A DNA stretch of 64,000 nucleotides from NCBI RefSeq assembly GCF_000741575.1, contig NZ_JGYV01000005.1:1-64000 (forward strand). Direction: 5' to 3'. Below are positions 12,756 through 21,424 of the stretch, one piece after another. Position numbers and translations under genes: made by a program. Numbering within the stretch: position 1 is the stretch's first letter; every line of letters begins with the position of its first letter. Origin of the DNA: Bifidobacterium cuniculi (GTDB lineage Bacteria; Actinomycetota; Actinomycetes; Actinomycetales; Bifidobacteriaceae). Under the pieces are notes generated by a model that saw only the letters and a list, made by a program, of their open reading frames with translations, was not told the origin of the DNA and did no database searches.

Positions 12756-12794
12756 TGCAAACGTTTGTGCAAGCTAGAAAACACAAACGTTTTC
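12756..12794. promoter_or_regulatory. paired LacI-type operators upstream of lacI
   Basis: Two sites lie in tandem: TGCAAACGTTTGTGCA (12756-12771, near-perfect palindrome) and ACAAACGTTTTC (12783-12794). They lie 60-100 bp upstream of the LacI start codon, in the shared regulatory gap with the permease operon, which suggests autoregulation. Confidence 0.75.
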
Positions 12795-12896
12795 ATCATA
12801 CCATATATTGGTCAAGACGGCGAACTTTCGCCTTTTATTCATCATAGCGTCTCGATGGAACAGACGCGCGGGACTCCCGGAACACACCCAAAAATG

Positions 12897-12932
12897 TAAA
12901 CGTTTGACAGCTCTGGCAATCGTTGCTATCGT
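12897..12932 (+). promoter_or_regulatory. promoter of permease operon with overlapping LacI-type operator
   Basis: TTGACA (12904-12909), a 17-bp spacer and TATCGT (12927-12932) form a sigma70-like promoter. The operator core AAACGTTT (12898-12905) overlaps the -35 box, so repressor binding would block polymerase. Confidence 0.75.
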
Positions 12933-13055
12933 GAAAGCTGTCATTCGGATCCGCGCAGGCGACGTTGTTGTGCCTCATGACGTGGTTGTCGGGCGCCGGA
13001 ACCTGATCGCATACGCAGGAGTATGCGCGGAAAGAACGAGGAAAGTGGGCATACC

Positions 13056-13910
13056 ATGATCAGTATGGCCGGTAAGGCAATACGCCGTTGGTGGGCGTTA
13101 TTTGTGCTTCCGACATTCATCGCATTCATCATCGGCTTCGTGGTGCCGTTCATCTACGGCGTGTACCTGAGCTTCTGCAACTTCACCACGGTGACCGATG
13201 CCGAGTGGGTCGGATTCTCCAACTACGGAAAGGCGCTGCAGGACAAGACCTTCCTGCATGCGCTGCTGTTCTCCACCCTGCTGACGATCGTCACCACGAT
13301 CATCATCAACGTTGTCGCTTTCGCCATCGCATACATGCTGACGAAGTCGATCCGCGGCTCCAACCTGTTCCGCTCCGTCTTCTTCATGCCGAACCTCATC
13401 GGCGGCATCATCCTCGGCTACATCTGGATGCTGCTGCTCAACGGCGTCCTGGCGCACTGGGAGCGCTCGCTGACCTATGACCAGAAGTACGGCTTCTGGG
13501 GCCTGGTCATCCTCGTGTGCTGGCAGCAGATCGGCTACATGATGATCATCTACATCGCCGGCATGCAGTCGCTGCCGACCGACGTACTCGAGGCGGCCTC
13601 CGTGGACGGCGCCTCCGGCACGCAGACCATGTTCCGCATCATCATCCCGCTCATGATGCCCAGCATCACCGTCTGCTCCTTCCTGACCATCACCAACGGC
13701 TTCAAGCTCTACGACCAGAACCTCGCCCTGACCAACGGCGCGCCGTCGCGCATGTCCGAGGGCCTGGCGCTCAACATCACCAACACGTTCTACGGCCGCG
13801 TGGGCTACGAGGGCGTCGGCCAGGCGAAGGCAGTCCTGTTCTTCATCCTGGTGGCCATCGTGTCCCTGCTGCAGAACAAGCTCACCACTTCCAAGGAGGT
13901 CAACGCGTGA
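13056..13910 (+). CDS. ABC sugar transporter permease (MalF-type)
   Basis: A 284-aa inner-membrane permease with six predicted membrane helices, the first at LFVLPTFIAFIIGFVVPFIY. The EAA loop needed for ATPase docking is DVLEAASVDGASGTQTMFRIIIPLMMP (roughly residues 175-200), close to the family's EAAxxDGA...F..I.lP. The ATG at 13056 is chosen because GAGGAAAG lies about nine bases upstream; an ATG at 13023 lacks this. It overlaps the next permease by 4 nt. Expression is probably controlled by the LacI-type site on its promoter. The companion binding protein is most likely the one at 9961. The substrate is inferred only from neighbours. Confidence 0.93.
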   Translation: MISMAGKAIRRWWALFVLPTFIAFIIGFVVPFIYGVYLSFCNFTTVTDAEWVGFSNYGKALQDKTFLHALLFSTLLTIVTTIIINVVAFAIAYMLTKSIRGSNLFRSVFFMPNLIGGIILGYIWMLLLNGVLAHWERSLTYDQKYGFWGLVILVCWQQIGYMMIIYIAGMQSLPTDVLEAASVDGASGTQTMFRIIIPLMMPSITVCSFLTITNGFKLYDQNLALTNGAPSRMSEGLALNITNTFYGRVGYEGVGQAKAVLFFILVAIVSLLQNKLTTSKEVNA

Positions 13911-14746
13911 ACGCCGAAAAGCCGAAGCACGGGCTGCTGTGGACCATCTTCTTCTCGATGCTCTCGCTGGCGTGGGTCTTCCCGATCTTCCTGGTGATCA
14001 TCAACTCCTTCAAGAACAAGGCATACATCTCCGACAACGCCTTCTCCTTCCCGACCGGCGACGCCATGGTCGGCTTCGACAACTACGTGCGCGGCGTCGA
14101 GACCACGAACTTCTTCGCGAGCTTCGGGTGGACGCTGCTCATCACGGTCGGTTCCGTGGTGCTGATCCTGCTGTGCACCTCGATGTGCGCATGGTGGATC
14201 GTACGCGTGAACAACTGGGCGGCCAAGCTGCTCTACACACTGTTCCTGTTCAACATGATCGTCCCCTTCCAGATGCTCATGTTCACCCTGTCCTGGCTGG
14301 CTGACCGCCTCGGCTTCAACACGCCGTGGGGCCTGTGCATCGTGTACCTCGGCTTCGGTGCCGGCCTCGCGGTGTTCATCTTCACCGGCGTGGTCAAGGG
14401 CATCCCGGAGTCCCTCGAGGAGTCCGCGATGATCGACGGCGCCTCCGTGCCGCGCATCTTCTTCCAGGTCGTGGTGCCGATCATGAAGCCGTCCATCATC
14501 TCCGTGGCCATCCTGGAGGCCATGTGGGTGTGGAACGACTACCTGCTGCCGTACCTGACGCTCGACCTGAACAAGTACAAGACGATCTCGGTCGCCATCC
14601 AGTACCTCAAGGGTGGCTACGGTTCGGTCGACATGGGCGCGATGATGGCCTGCCTGGTCATGGCGATCATCCCGATCATCATCTTCTACGTCATCTGCCA
14701 GAAGTACATCGTCAAGGGTGTCATGGCAGGTGCGGTCAAGGGCTGA
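13907..14746 (+). CDS. ABC sugar transporter permease (MalG-type)
   Basis: A 279-aa permease starting with GTG that overlaps the stop of the preceding gene (GTGA). AAGGAGGT six bases upstream sets the start. It has the MalG-like layout: an N-terminal helix (TIFFSMLSLAWVFPIFLVII), a large external loop, and the EAA motif ESLEESAMIDGASVPRIFFQ (residues ~165-185). The C-terminus VKGVMAGAVKG is typical of carbohydrate ABC permeases. It forms the heterodimeric channel with the preceding gene product. A strong terminator follows 23 nt after the stop. Confidence 0.93.
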   Translation: MNAEKPKHGLLWTIFFSMLSLAWVFPIFLVIINSFKNKAYISDNAFSFPTGDAMVGFDNYVRGVETTNFFASFGWTLLITVGSVVLILLCTSMCAWWIVRVNNWAAKLLYTLFLFNMIVPFQMLMFTLSWLADRLGFNTPWGLCIVYLGFGAGLAVFIFTGVVKGIPESLEESAMIDGASVPRIFFQVVVPIMKPSIISVAILEAMWVWNDYLLPYLTLDLNKYKTISVAIQYLKGGYGSVDMGAMMACLVMAIIPIIIFYVICQKYIVKGVMAGAVKG

Positions 14747-14768
14747 TTCCTTTCCGCCTTGATTGCCC

Positions 14769-14810
14769 GGAGGGGGCCGACCTCATGGTCGGCCCCCTCC
14801 TTGGGTTTTC
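14769..14810 (+). terminator. terminator after permease operon
   Basis: The stem GGAGGGGGCCGAC / GTCGGCCCCCTCC with loop CTCATG is followed by TTGGGTTTT. It closes the two-permease operon. Confidence 0.9.
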
Positions 14811-14876
14811 CGGGCCGTGTCCTTGGTGGGCGCGCCCCGCTAGAATCGACACCGACGAACGGAAGGTTGGTAGCAC

Positions 14877-15497
14877 ATGAAATTCCTGTCCCCGGACTCA
14901 CGCTTCATGCAGGGGTGGAGCAACCTGGTCGACGCGGTCATCGTCAACATCCTCATGCTCGTGACCTCCATCCCCGTCTTCACCGCCGGCGCCGCGCTGA
15001 GCGCCGGCCAGTCGGCCATCCGCAAGATGCTCATCGGCGAGGGCCATGTTACCCGCAACTACTTCGCCGCCTTCAAGGAGAACTTCCCGCGCGCCACGCT
15101 GCTGTGGCTCGTCTACCTCGTCTCCGGCGCCGGGCTCGCGTATTCGTGGGTCGTGCTGCAGATCACGCCGCTGCTCATCCCCAAGATCGGCCTGAGCATC
15201 GTGTGGGTCATCGGCTTCGAGTGGACCTTCTGCCTGCAGGCGCGCTTCGACAACACCCCCATGCGCACCTTCGTCAACGGCTTCGTCTTCGGCGTGACCT
15301 ACTTCCCGGCCACCCTCGCCATGGCCGCCATCGACACCGTCTTCGTCGGCCTCTTCGTCTTCTCCTGGCTGCGTTTCCCCCAGGCGCTCTTCCTCATCGT
15401 GGTCCTCGGCTACGGTTCCGTGCTGAGCCTGCACGTGCCGATCCAGGAGTACGTGCTCAAGCGGTATACGGGGCAGAGCTTCAGTACACACGCATAG
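14877..15497 (+). CDS. YesL/DUF624 family membrane protein
   Basis: A 206-aa integral membrane protein of the YesL family, with about five hydrophobic helices (NLVDAVIVNILMLVTSIPVF, then TLLWLVYLVSGAGLAYSWVV, and others). Family members are usually found beside sugar ABC importers, and the exact role is unknown; an accessory transport role has been suggested. The motif GAALSAGQSAIRKM after the first helix is typical. It sits after the terminator of the permease operon with its own TAGAAT box (near 14841) and a GGAAGG ribosome-binding site. It converges on malQ, with an 80-bp inverted repeat between. Confidence 0.82.
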   Translation: MKFLSPDSRFMQGWSNLVDAVIVNILMLVTSIPVFTAGAALSAGQSAIRKMLIGEGHVTRNYFAAFKENFPRATLLWLVYLVSGAGLAYSWVVLQITPLLIPKIGLSIVWVIGFEWTFCLQARFDNTPMRTFVNGFVFGVTYFPATLAMAAIDTVFVGLFVFSWLRFPQALFLIVVLGYGSVLSLHVPIQEYVLKRYTGQSFSTHA

Positions 15498-15508
15498 TGC
15501 GGCCCATG

Positions 15509-15588
15509 AGGAATTGTTCGTTTTTTTGAACAAAATCTCGGGCCCCTCGCCGGCCCCTAGATTTTGTTCAAAAAAACGAACAATTCCT
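15509..15588. repeat. 80-bp inverted repeat between convergent genes
   Basis: Thirty-base perfect outer arms start AGGAATTGTTCG and contain a T7 run and the nested palindrome GTTCGTTTTTTTGAAC. The GC-rich head pairs partly (GGGCC/GGCCC). It is unrelated in sequence to the AGAAATCTCTCG unit but takes the same position, in the gap between two convergent stop codons. Confidence 0.92.
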
Positions 15589-15614
15589 AGTGTGGGTTCT
15601 AGTGCGTGGCGGTG

Positions 15615-17801
15615 CTAGCGGTTCATGATCTTGCTCAGCGACATCACCCGCGGCAGGTCGAAGACCTCGCCGGTGGGCACGACCTTGCCGTGCTCGTCGG
15701 TCAGGGGGATGCGCCAGTTCGGGTATTCGGTCGAGGTGCCGGGCTGGTTCTGCGAACGGCACTCGCCGGTGCCGTCGACCAAGGCGGCCTGCAGGAGCAG
15801 CGACGGGGCGTCCTTGAGCATGGCGTGCATCGCCTCGACGATTTCCTGGATGTGGCCGTCGACGTCGTCCGCGGCCTCCTGGGGCAGCCAGCCGCCGCTG
15901 ACCAGCAGGTCGAGCATCGCCTGGCGCTCCGCGTCGGCGGAACGCTGGAAGGACTCCACCGGCTCGCCCAGCAGTCCCAGCTCCTCGCGCAGCTTGACGT
16001 GCTCGAACTTCAGGTAGCCGGCGGTCGGCGGCAGGTCGTGGGTCGTCACGGACGCCAGCGAGTACTTGCGGTAGGTCTCCGGGCTCGCGTAGGGGTCGCC
16101 GGCGTTGGGGGAGTCGTCCACGCGCGCGAACCACTCGACCGTGGTGCCCAGGACGCCGTGGTCGGCCAGCACCTGGCGCACGTAGTCCGGCACGGTGCCC
16201 AGGTCCTCGCCGATGACCATGCCGTCGGCGCGCGTCGCCTCGATGGACAGGATCGCCAGCATCGCCTCGTGGTCGTAGCGTACGTAGGCGCCACCGCGCG
16301 CGCCCTTGCCTTGCGGGATCCACCACAGGCGGAACATGCCCAGCACGTGGTCGATGCGGATTGCGCCGGCGCGGGTGAACATGTTGTGCACCATGTCGCG
16401 GTACACCTCATAGCCGGTGGCGTTCATGTAGACGGGGTTGAAGGGCGGCTGGCCCCAGTCCTGGCCATGCTGGTTGTAGAAGTCCGGCGGGCAGCCGACC
16501 GTCACGGTGCCCACGGCGAAGCGCTCCGGGCTCCACCACACATCCGAGCCGTAGGTGTGCACGCCGACGGCCATGTCCTGCATGAGGCCCAGCGCCATGC
16601 CCGCGTCCTTGGCGGCCTGCTGCGCCTCGCTTACCTGCTGTGCGGCGATCCACTGCAGCCAGCACTCGAACTCGTAGAGGTCGGCGTGGTCGCGCTCCAG
16701 CGCGGCCACCTCGGGGCTGGTGCGGTCGTAGTTCGCGAACCAGCCGTCGCCATCCTCCCACGGCGCGCCCCACACCTGGAAGGCGACGCTCCACAGGGCG
16801 AAGGCGCGCAGGTCGTCGCCGGCCTCGGCGCGGAAGGCGTCAAACTGCGCCTGGCGCTCCGGCGGGCGGCCCATCTCGAAGATGAGGCGCAGCGCCTTGC
16901 GCTTGGCGTCCCAGGCGGCGTCGATGTCCATCGGCTCGGGATCCGTGTTGAGCGGCGCCACCGTGTCGTGCAGCTGCTCGATGGGCGCGCGCTGCACGTC
17001 CGACGCCTCCTGGAACTCGGGAATGTCCTGCGGGCGGATGTAGGTGACGTTGAGGAAGCGGCGCGACTCCGGCAGATACGGCGACGGCTCGAGCGGCGTG
17101 ACCGGCGCGGTCGCGTGGATCGGGTTGATGAGCATGAAGTCGGCGCCCGACTTGGTCGCCGCGTCCACCGCGAGACGGCGCAGGTCGCCGTAATCGCCCA
17201 CGCCCCACGACTCGGGGCTGCGCACGGAGTACATCTGCGCCATCCAGCCCCACCGCTGTCTGTCCTGCACCGACTGCGGCACGGGGATGCGCGCCGGCGC
17301 GCACAGCACGCGCGCCGAGGCGGTGCGTGCGCCGTCGGACACGGTGAGCGTGTGGTAGCCGATGGGCATGTCGTCGCGGAAGGTGAGGTCGTGCACGACG
17401 ACGTCGCCGTCCTTGGCGGCGGGGGAGACCATGGCGAACTCGGTACCGTCGGTGCCGTCCTCGAGGGTGATGTGGAGGCCGGGGGTGTCGGTGTGGGTGC
17501 GCAGGGGTATGCGCGAATCGGTGCCGAGGAACTTGACGATGGTAGGTTGCACCAGCTGGTCCGCCCGGGCGCGGGCATGGGCCTCCAGGGCGGCCTCGAT
17601 GGCCTCGTCGCTGGAAGCGTCGATGCCGAGGGCCTTGAGGACGGTGACGAGCACCTCGTCCTCGATCTCGACGTAGGTGCCCAGCTGGTCGATGTACGAG
17701 GTGGCGATGCCCCAGTCGTTCGCAAGCCTGATGAGCGGGCGGGCGAGCCGCTCCGGGCTCTCCGTGCGCTGGGTGGTTTCGGTGGGTGTGGTCTCGGGCA
17801 T
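15615..17801 (-). CDS. malQ: 4-alpha-glucanotransferase (amylomaltase, GH77)
   Basis: A 728-aa GH77 enzyme that transfers alpha-1,4-glucan segments between malto-oligosaccharides, releasing glucose. Catalytic regions are visible: AIRIDHVLGMFRLWW (nucleophile Asp near residue 482), MVIGEDLGTVPD (acid/base Glu near 532) and TTHDLPPTAGYLKF (Asp near 585). The N-terminal ~150 residues form the extra domain typical of actinobacterial MalQ. There is no signal peptide, so it is cytoplasmic. It is transcribed alone from a LacI-overlapped promoter and works with the two GH13 glucosidases on imported maltodextrins. The start has AAAGGAGCAAGG just upstream. Confidence 0.96.
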   Translation of the reverse strand: MPETTPTETTQRTESPERLARPLIRLANDWGIATSYIDQLGTYVEIEDEVLVTVLKALGIDASSDEAIEAALEAHARARADQLVQPTIVKFLGTDSRIPLRTHTDTPGLHITLEDGTDGTEFAMVSPAAKDGDVVVHDLTFRDDMPIGYHTLTVSDGARTASARVLCAPARIPVPQSVQDRQRWGWMAQMYSVRSPESWGVGDYGDLRRLAVDAATKSGADFMLINPIHATAPVTPLEPSPYLPESRRFLNVTYIRPQDIPEFQEASDVQRAPIEQLHDTVAPLNTDPEPMDIDAAWDAKRKALRLIFEMGRPPERQAQFDAFRAEAGDDLRAFALWSVAFQVWGAPWEDGDGWFANYDRTSPEVAALERDHADLYEFECWLQWIAAQQVSEAQQAAKDAGMALGLMQDMAVGVHTYGSDVWWSPERFAVGTVTVGCPPDFYNQHGQDWGQPPFNPVYMNATGYEVYRDMVHNMFTRAGAIRIDHVLGMFRLWWIPQGKGARGGAYVRYDHEAMLAILSIEATRADGMVIGEDLGTVPDYVRQVLADHGVLGTTVEWFARVDDSPNAGDPYASPETYRKYSLASVTTHDLPPTAGYLKFEHVKLREELGLLGEPVESFQRSADAERQAMLDLLVSGGWLPQEAADDVDGHIQEIVEAMHAMLKDAPSLLLQAALVDGTGECRSQNQPGTSTEYPNWRIPLTDEHGKVVPTGEVFDLPRVMSLSKIMNR

Positions 17802-17880
17802 CCTTGCTCCTTTGGTTCTCTGCGGTGTTCGGTGGCATGGCTGCTGCGACGTCGTCGTGGAGCAGCGCTGTTACCTAGGT

Positions 17881-17909
17881 AGTATAGCGCTTTTTGAAAG
17901 CGTTTGCAA
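17881..17909 (-). promoter_or_regulatory. malQ promoter with overlapping LacI-type operator
   Basis: On the minus strand TTGCAA, a 17-bp spacer and TATACT form a good sigma70-like promoter. The operator TGCAAACGCTTTC overlaps the -35 box. Confidence 0.8.
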
Positions 17910-18031
17910 GGTGGCGTGGCGGGTTGGGATTGGCTTGAAATGGGGGTTTGGTGTGGTGGGGTTTGAGGAATGGGTTTGGCGTGGGAACCCACGTTTGCAA
18001 AGCGGGGGTTCCGGGTGTGGTGCGGGCAGAC

Positions 18032-19639
18032 TTACTGCAGGACCGCGAAGGACTGCGCGGGGAGGGTCAGGGTGGTGTACTCCAGGGCGGGGTCGCCGAT
18101 GGCGTAGGCGAGGGTGCGGGCCTCGCTGCCGTCGCCTTCGGGCAGTTGGACGGTCTCGGTGTCGCGGCCCGGGTTGACGGCCACGACGACGCTCACGTCG
18201 TCCTTGGTGCGCTTGAAGACGAAGGCGCGGTGTCCGTCGTCGCCGAAGAGGGTCGCGAAGTCCGCGTCGGGGGCGAGGGCGGGGCTGTCGCGGCGGATGG
18301 CGAGCACGTCGTGCACCGTCGTCCAGATCGAGTCGCCGGCCTCCTCCTGGGCGGCCACGGTCGGGTGGCCGGACAGTTCGTCGACGGGCAGGTAGAGGTC
18401 CTTCGCGTCGGCACCGGAGAAGCCGTCGTTCGCGGAGTCGTCCCACTGCATCGGCGTGCGCGAGCCGGCGCGCGTGTAGGAGCCTTCCTTGCTGGGCAGG
18501 TCGCGGTAGCGCATGCCCAGCTCGTCGCCGTAGTAGATGAAGGGTACGCCGGGCATGAGCAGCAGCGTGGCGTAGGCCAGGCGGATCTCGCGCGGGGTCA
18601 GGCGCGGCGCGACGCGCGGGGTGTCGTGGTTGCCGGTGATGAAGTCGAAGTAGCCGCCGAGCTCGCGCGCCGCCGCCAGGCGTGGCTCGTACTCGCGCAG
18701 GAAGCGGCCGATGCCGGTGCCGGAGTCGGCGTTGAAGTAGCTGGCGTCATGGTCGCGGTCGAACTGGTCGTCGGTGTCGCGCAGCAGCATGCTGTAGCCG
18801 TTGGGCTTGCCGTCCCAGCGCCAGTCGAGGTAGAAGTCCATGTCGAAGCCCGCCTTGAGGGACTCCTCGGGGCGGCCCCATTCGGAGACGAAGGCGGCCT
18901 CGGGGAACTCCTCGCGGATCTGGCCGAGCATGTACTGCCAGGTGCGGATGGTGAAGGGCTTGCCGTCGTCGTCGCGCTTGACCAGGCTGTCCGCCATGTC
19001 CACGCGGAAGCCGTCGGCGCCGCGCGACAGCCAGAAGCGCATCACGTCCAGCATCGCGCCGCAGGTGTCGAGGGCGGTCCCGCCGAGCGCCGGCTGCTCC
19101 CAGGAGCGGCTGGGGTGGGCGACGCCGTAGTTGAGCGCGGGCTGGAAGGCAAAGAAGTTGACGATGTACGCGCCGTTGCGCGGGTATGCGCCGCCGACGA
19201 AGGGCAGTCCGTCGCCGCCGGTGATCCAGTGATCGGTCCACAGGTAGCGGTCAGTGGCGTAGCTCGGCGTGTCCTGTGCGCTTTCGATGAACCAGGGGTG
19301 TTCGGTGCTGGTGTGGCCAGGCACGAGGTCGAGCAGGACGTGCATGCCGCGGGCGTGCGCGGCGTCGAAGAGCTCCTCGAGGTCCTCGTTCGTGCCGTAG
19401 CGTTCGGCGACCTTGAGGTAGTCGCGCACGTCGTAGCCGGCGTCGCGGAACGGGGAATCGTAGACCGGGTTGAGCCACAGGGCGTTCGCACCCAGCAATC
19501 GGATGTAGTCGAGATGGGTGGTGATACCCTTGAGGTCACCTATGCCATCGCTGTCGGTGTCGCAAAAACTGGCGGTGAAGATTTGGTAGAAGATGGCGTC
19601 GTTCAGCCACTGGTTGGGACGATGTTGGGATACGGTCAT
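18032..19639 (-). CDS. GH13 alpha-glucosidase / alpha-amylase-like enzyme
   Basis: A 535-aa cytoplasmic GH13 enzyme, distinct from the one at 7887 (different N-terminus NDAIFYQIFTASFCDTDSDG). The catalytic regions are DLVPGHTS, GFRVDMADS (nucleophile Asp near residue 213), FVSEWGRPE (acid/base Glu near 256) and ITGNHDTPR (Asp near 338). The His in the first region is kept, but the usual Asn of region I (PNH) is Gly (PGH), a feature of some maltogenic or alpha-glucosidase subgroups. It faces away from the binding-protein gene at 19897. It probably cleaves short maltodextrins; the exact specificity is open. Confidence 0.88.
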   Translation of the reverse strand: MTVSQHRPNQWLNDAIFYQIFTASFCDTDSDGIGDLKGITTHLDYIRLLGANALWLNPVYDSPFRDAGYDVRDYLKVAERYGTNEDLEELFDAAHARGMHVLLDLVPGHTSTEHPWFIESAQDTPSYATDRYLWTDHWITGGDGLPFVGGAYPRNGAYIVNFFAFQPALNYGVAHPSRSWEQPALGGTALDTCGAMLDVMRFWLSRGADGFRVDMADSLVKRDDDGKPFTIRTWQYMLGQIREEFPEAAFVSEWGRPEESLKAGFDMDFYLDWRWDGKPNGYSMLLRDTDDQFDRDHDASYFNADSGTGIGRFLREYEPRLAAARELGGYFDFITGNHDTPRVAPRLTPREIRLAYATLLLMPGVPFIYYGDELGMRYRDLPSKEGSYTRAGSRTPMQWDDSANDGFSGADAKDLYLPVDELSGHPTVAAQEEAGDSIWTTVHDVLAIRRDSPALAPDADFATLFGDDGHRAFVFKRTKDDVSVVVAVNPGRDTETVQLPEGDGSEARTLAYAIGDPALEYTTLTLPAQSFAVLQ

Positions 19640-19712
19640 TTTTGGCTCCTTACAGACCGTCGATTCTACGGCGTGTTGCCCGGTGTGACGACACTCACAT
19701 GGTGGACAGAGA

Positions 19713-19741
19713 TTGACAACGTTTGCACATTTGACTACAGT
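19713..19741 (+). promoter_or_regulatory. malE promoter with overlapping LacI-type operator
   Basis: TTGACA (19713-19718), exactly 17 bp, then TACAGT (19736-19741). The operator ACAACGTTTGCACA starts within the -35 box. It is the same layout as at 12897 and 17881. Confidence 0.82.
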
Positions 19742-19896
19742 ATAGAGCTACTGATGCGCTGCGCAGGTCACGAGGTAAGAATCGTTGCACCGCAAGGGGT
19801 TCTGTGGGGTTTTCCGCAGGTTCCGATGGTGCGGGCGTGCGCATCGCTGAAGGAACTAGGAATGCAGCAATTGCGTTGATGGAAAGGAAAAGGTCA

Positions 19897-21159
19897 ATGA
19901 TGATCAATTGGAAGAAGGCAGTCGGCCTGACCGCGGCAGTCGCGATGCTCGTCCCGATGGCGGCATGCGGCGGCAACGATAACGCTGCGAGCGGAACCGG
20001 CTCTTCCAGCGGCAGCAACGAATCCCAGGAGGCCACGCTGACCGTCTGGGGCCCGGAGCAGGACCAGGATTGGCTCAAGGCCATGGAGGAGGCCTTCGAG
20101 AAGGCCAACCCGAACTACAAGGTCACGTGGAAGAACGCCACCGTCTCCGAGGGTGACGCCGCGAAGACCGTGCAGACCGACCCGTCTGCCGCCGCCGACG
20201 TCTACATGTTCGCCAACGACCAGCTCGGCACCTTGCAGAACCTCAACGCCATCGGCGAGGTGAGTGAGGACGTCGCCCAGCAGGTCAAGGACCAGAACGC
20301 CGAGACCCTGGTGCAGTCCGTGACCGGCACCGACGGCAAGATCTACGGCGTGCCCTACACCGGCAACACCTACTTCATGTACTACAACAAGGACAAGTTC
20401 TCCGAGGAGGACGTCAAGAACCTCGACACCATGCTCGAGAAGGGCAAGGTCGCCTACCCGCTGAGCGACTCCTGGTACATCCCGGCCTTCTACCTGGGCG
20501 CCGGCATGACCATGTTCGGCGCTAACGGCACCGACGCCGCCGCCGGCATCAAGTTCGGCGACAACGCCGACGCCGTGACCAAGTACCTTGTGGACATGGT
20601 CGCCAACCCGAACTTCACCAACGACGAGAACAACGCCGGCCTCTCCATGCTGACGGAAGGCTCCGTCGACGCGTACTTCTCCGGTTCCTGGGATTCCGCG
20701 GACCTCAAGAAGAAGCTGGGCGACAAGCTCGGTGCCGCCGAGATGCCGGCCTTCAAGGTGGACGGCAAGAACTACACCATGAAGTCCTTCGCCGGCTCCA
20801 AGGCCGTGGCCTTCAACCCGAACACCAAGGCTCCGGAAGTCGCCTCCAAGTTCGCCGCCTACCTCGGCTCCGAGGAGGCCCAGACCAAGCACTGGGAGAT
20901 GCGCCAGATCATCCCGTCCGACAAGAACCTCACGGATCTCGACGGCATGGCTGACGACCCGGCCGTGAAGGCCCAGGCCGCCACCCTGGAGAAGACCTCC
21001 GTGGTCCAGCCGACCATCGCCGCGATGAACGCCTGGTGGACCCCGGCCGAGACCTTCGGCAAGGCCCTCGTGTCCAAGGACGTGAACGCCGACAACTACC
21101 AGCAGAAGACCCAGGACTGGGCTGACTCCGTCGCCAAGGACGTCAAGGCCCAGAGCTGA
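19897..21159 (+). CDS. malE: maltose/maltodextrin ABC transporter solute-binding lipoprotein
   Basis: A 420-aa MalE-type lipoprotein. The signal peptide (MMINWKKAVGLTAAVAMLVP) ends in the lipobox MAAC with Cys near residue 25, followed by a Ser/Gly/Asn linker. The mature domain starts LTVWGPEQDQDWLKAMEEAF, close to the classic maltose-binding start LVIWINGDKGYNGLAEV. It contains YGVPYTGNTYFMYYNKD and AYFSGSWDSADL, in line with binding of maltose or maltotriose. It is the first gene of a transporter operon that also encodes pullulanase. The start could be 19897 or 19900; GGAAAGGAAAAGG serves both. Confidence 0.92.
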   Translation: MMINWKKAVGLTAAVAMLVPMAACGGNDNAASGTGSSSGSNESQEATLTVWGPEQDQDWLKAMEEAFEKANPNYKVTWKNATVSEGDAAKTVQTDPSAAADVYMFANDQLGTLQNLNAIGEVSEDVAQQVKDQNAETLVQSVTGTDGKIYGVPYTGNTYFMYYNKDKFSEEDVKNLDTMLEKGKVAYPLSDSWYIPAFYLGAGMTMFGANGTDAAAGIKFGDNADAVTKYLVDMVANPNFTNDENNAGLSMLTEGSVDAYFSGSWDSADLKKKLGDKLGAAEMPAFKVDGKNYTMKSFAGSKAVAFNPNTKAPEVASKFAAYLGSEEAQTKHWEMRQIIPSDKNLTDLDGMADDPAVKAQAATLEKTSVVQPTIAAMNAWWTPAETFGKALVSKDVNADNYQQKTQDWADSVAKDVKAQS

Positions 21160-21206
21160 GCCAACGCCCGCACGGGCGCAGCCTGAAGTAGACAATTCAA
21201 CCCCAT

Positions 21207-21390
21207 GTGTGCGGAGAGCCTCGGATCCTGAGCTTTCCGCACACCTCATGTTCAGGGTCCACCAAGGGGCGTCCCGCCCCGCTGGCAGGTGCCGCCCGGT
21301 CGTTCTCGTGGCCGGGCCCGGCACCTCCCCACACCGCACCGCCGCGACGCCGCGGGAGGTGCGGGCCGGAGCGGACTATCCACGAATACA
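21207..21390 (+). terminator. multi-hairpin spacer between malE and malF (attenuator-like)
   Basis: The 265-nt gap holds at least two strong stems: GTGTGCGGA / TCCGCACAC (21207-21244) and GGTGCCG / CGGCACC with an inner CCCGG/CCGGG pairing (about 21287-21327). None has a perfect U-tract. A partial stop here would give more binding protein than permease, as in many ABC sugar operons. No gene is seen in the gap. Confidence 0.6.
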
Positions 21391-21424
21391 TCTGTGAATC
21401 AACGAAGAGAGGCGGTAAGGGTTC

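Noticed and set aside
15606..17882. 758-aa ORF opposite malQ, and similar long antisense ORFs opposite agl, lnpA and dnaK
   Set aside because: Shadows from high-GC codon bias; their translations are rich in V, H, R, G and D and lack any family motif.
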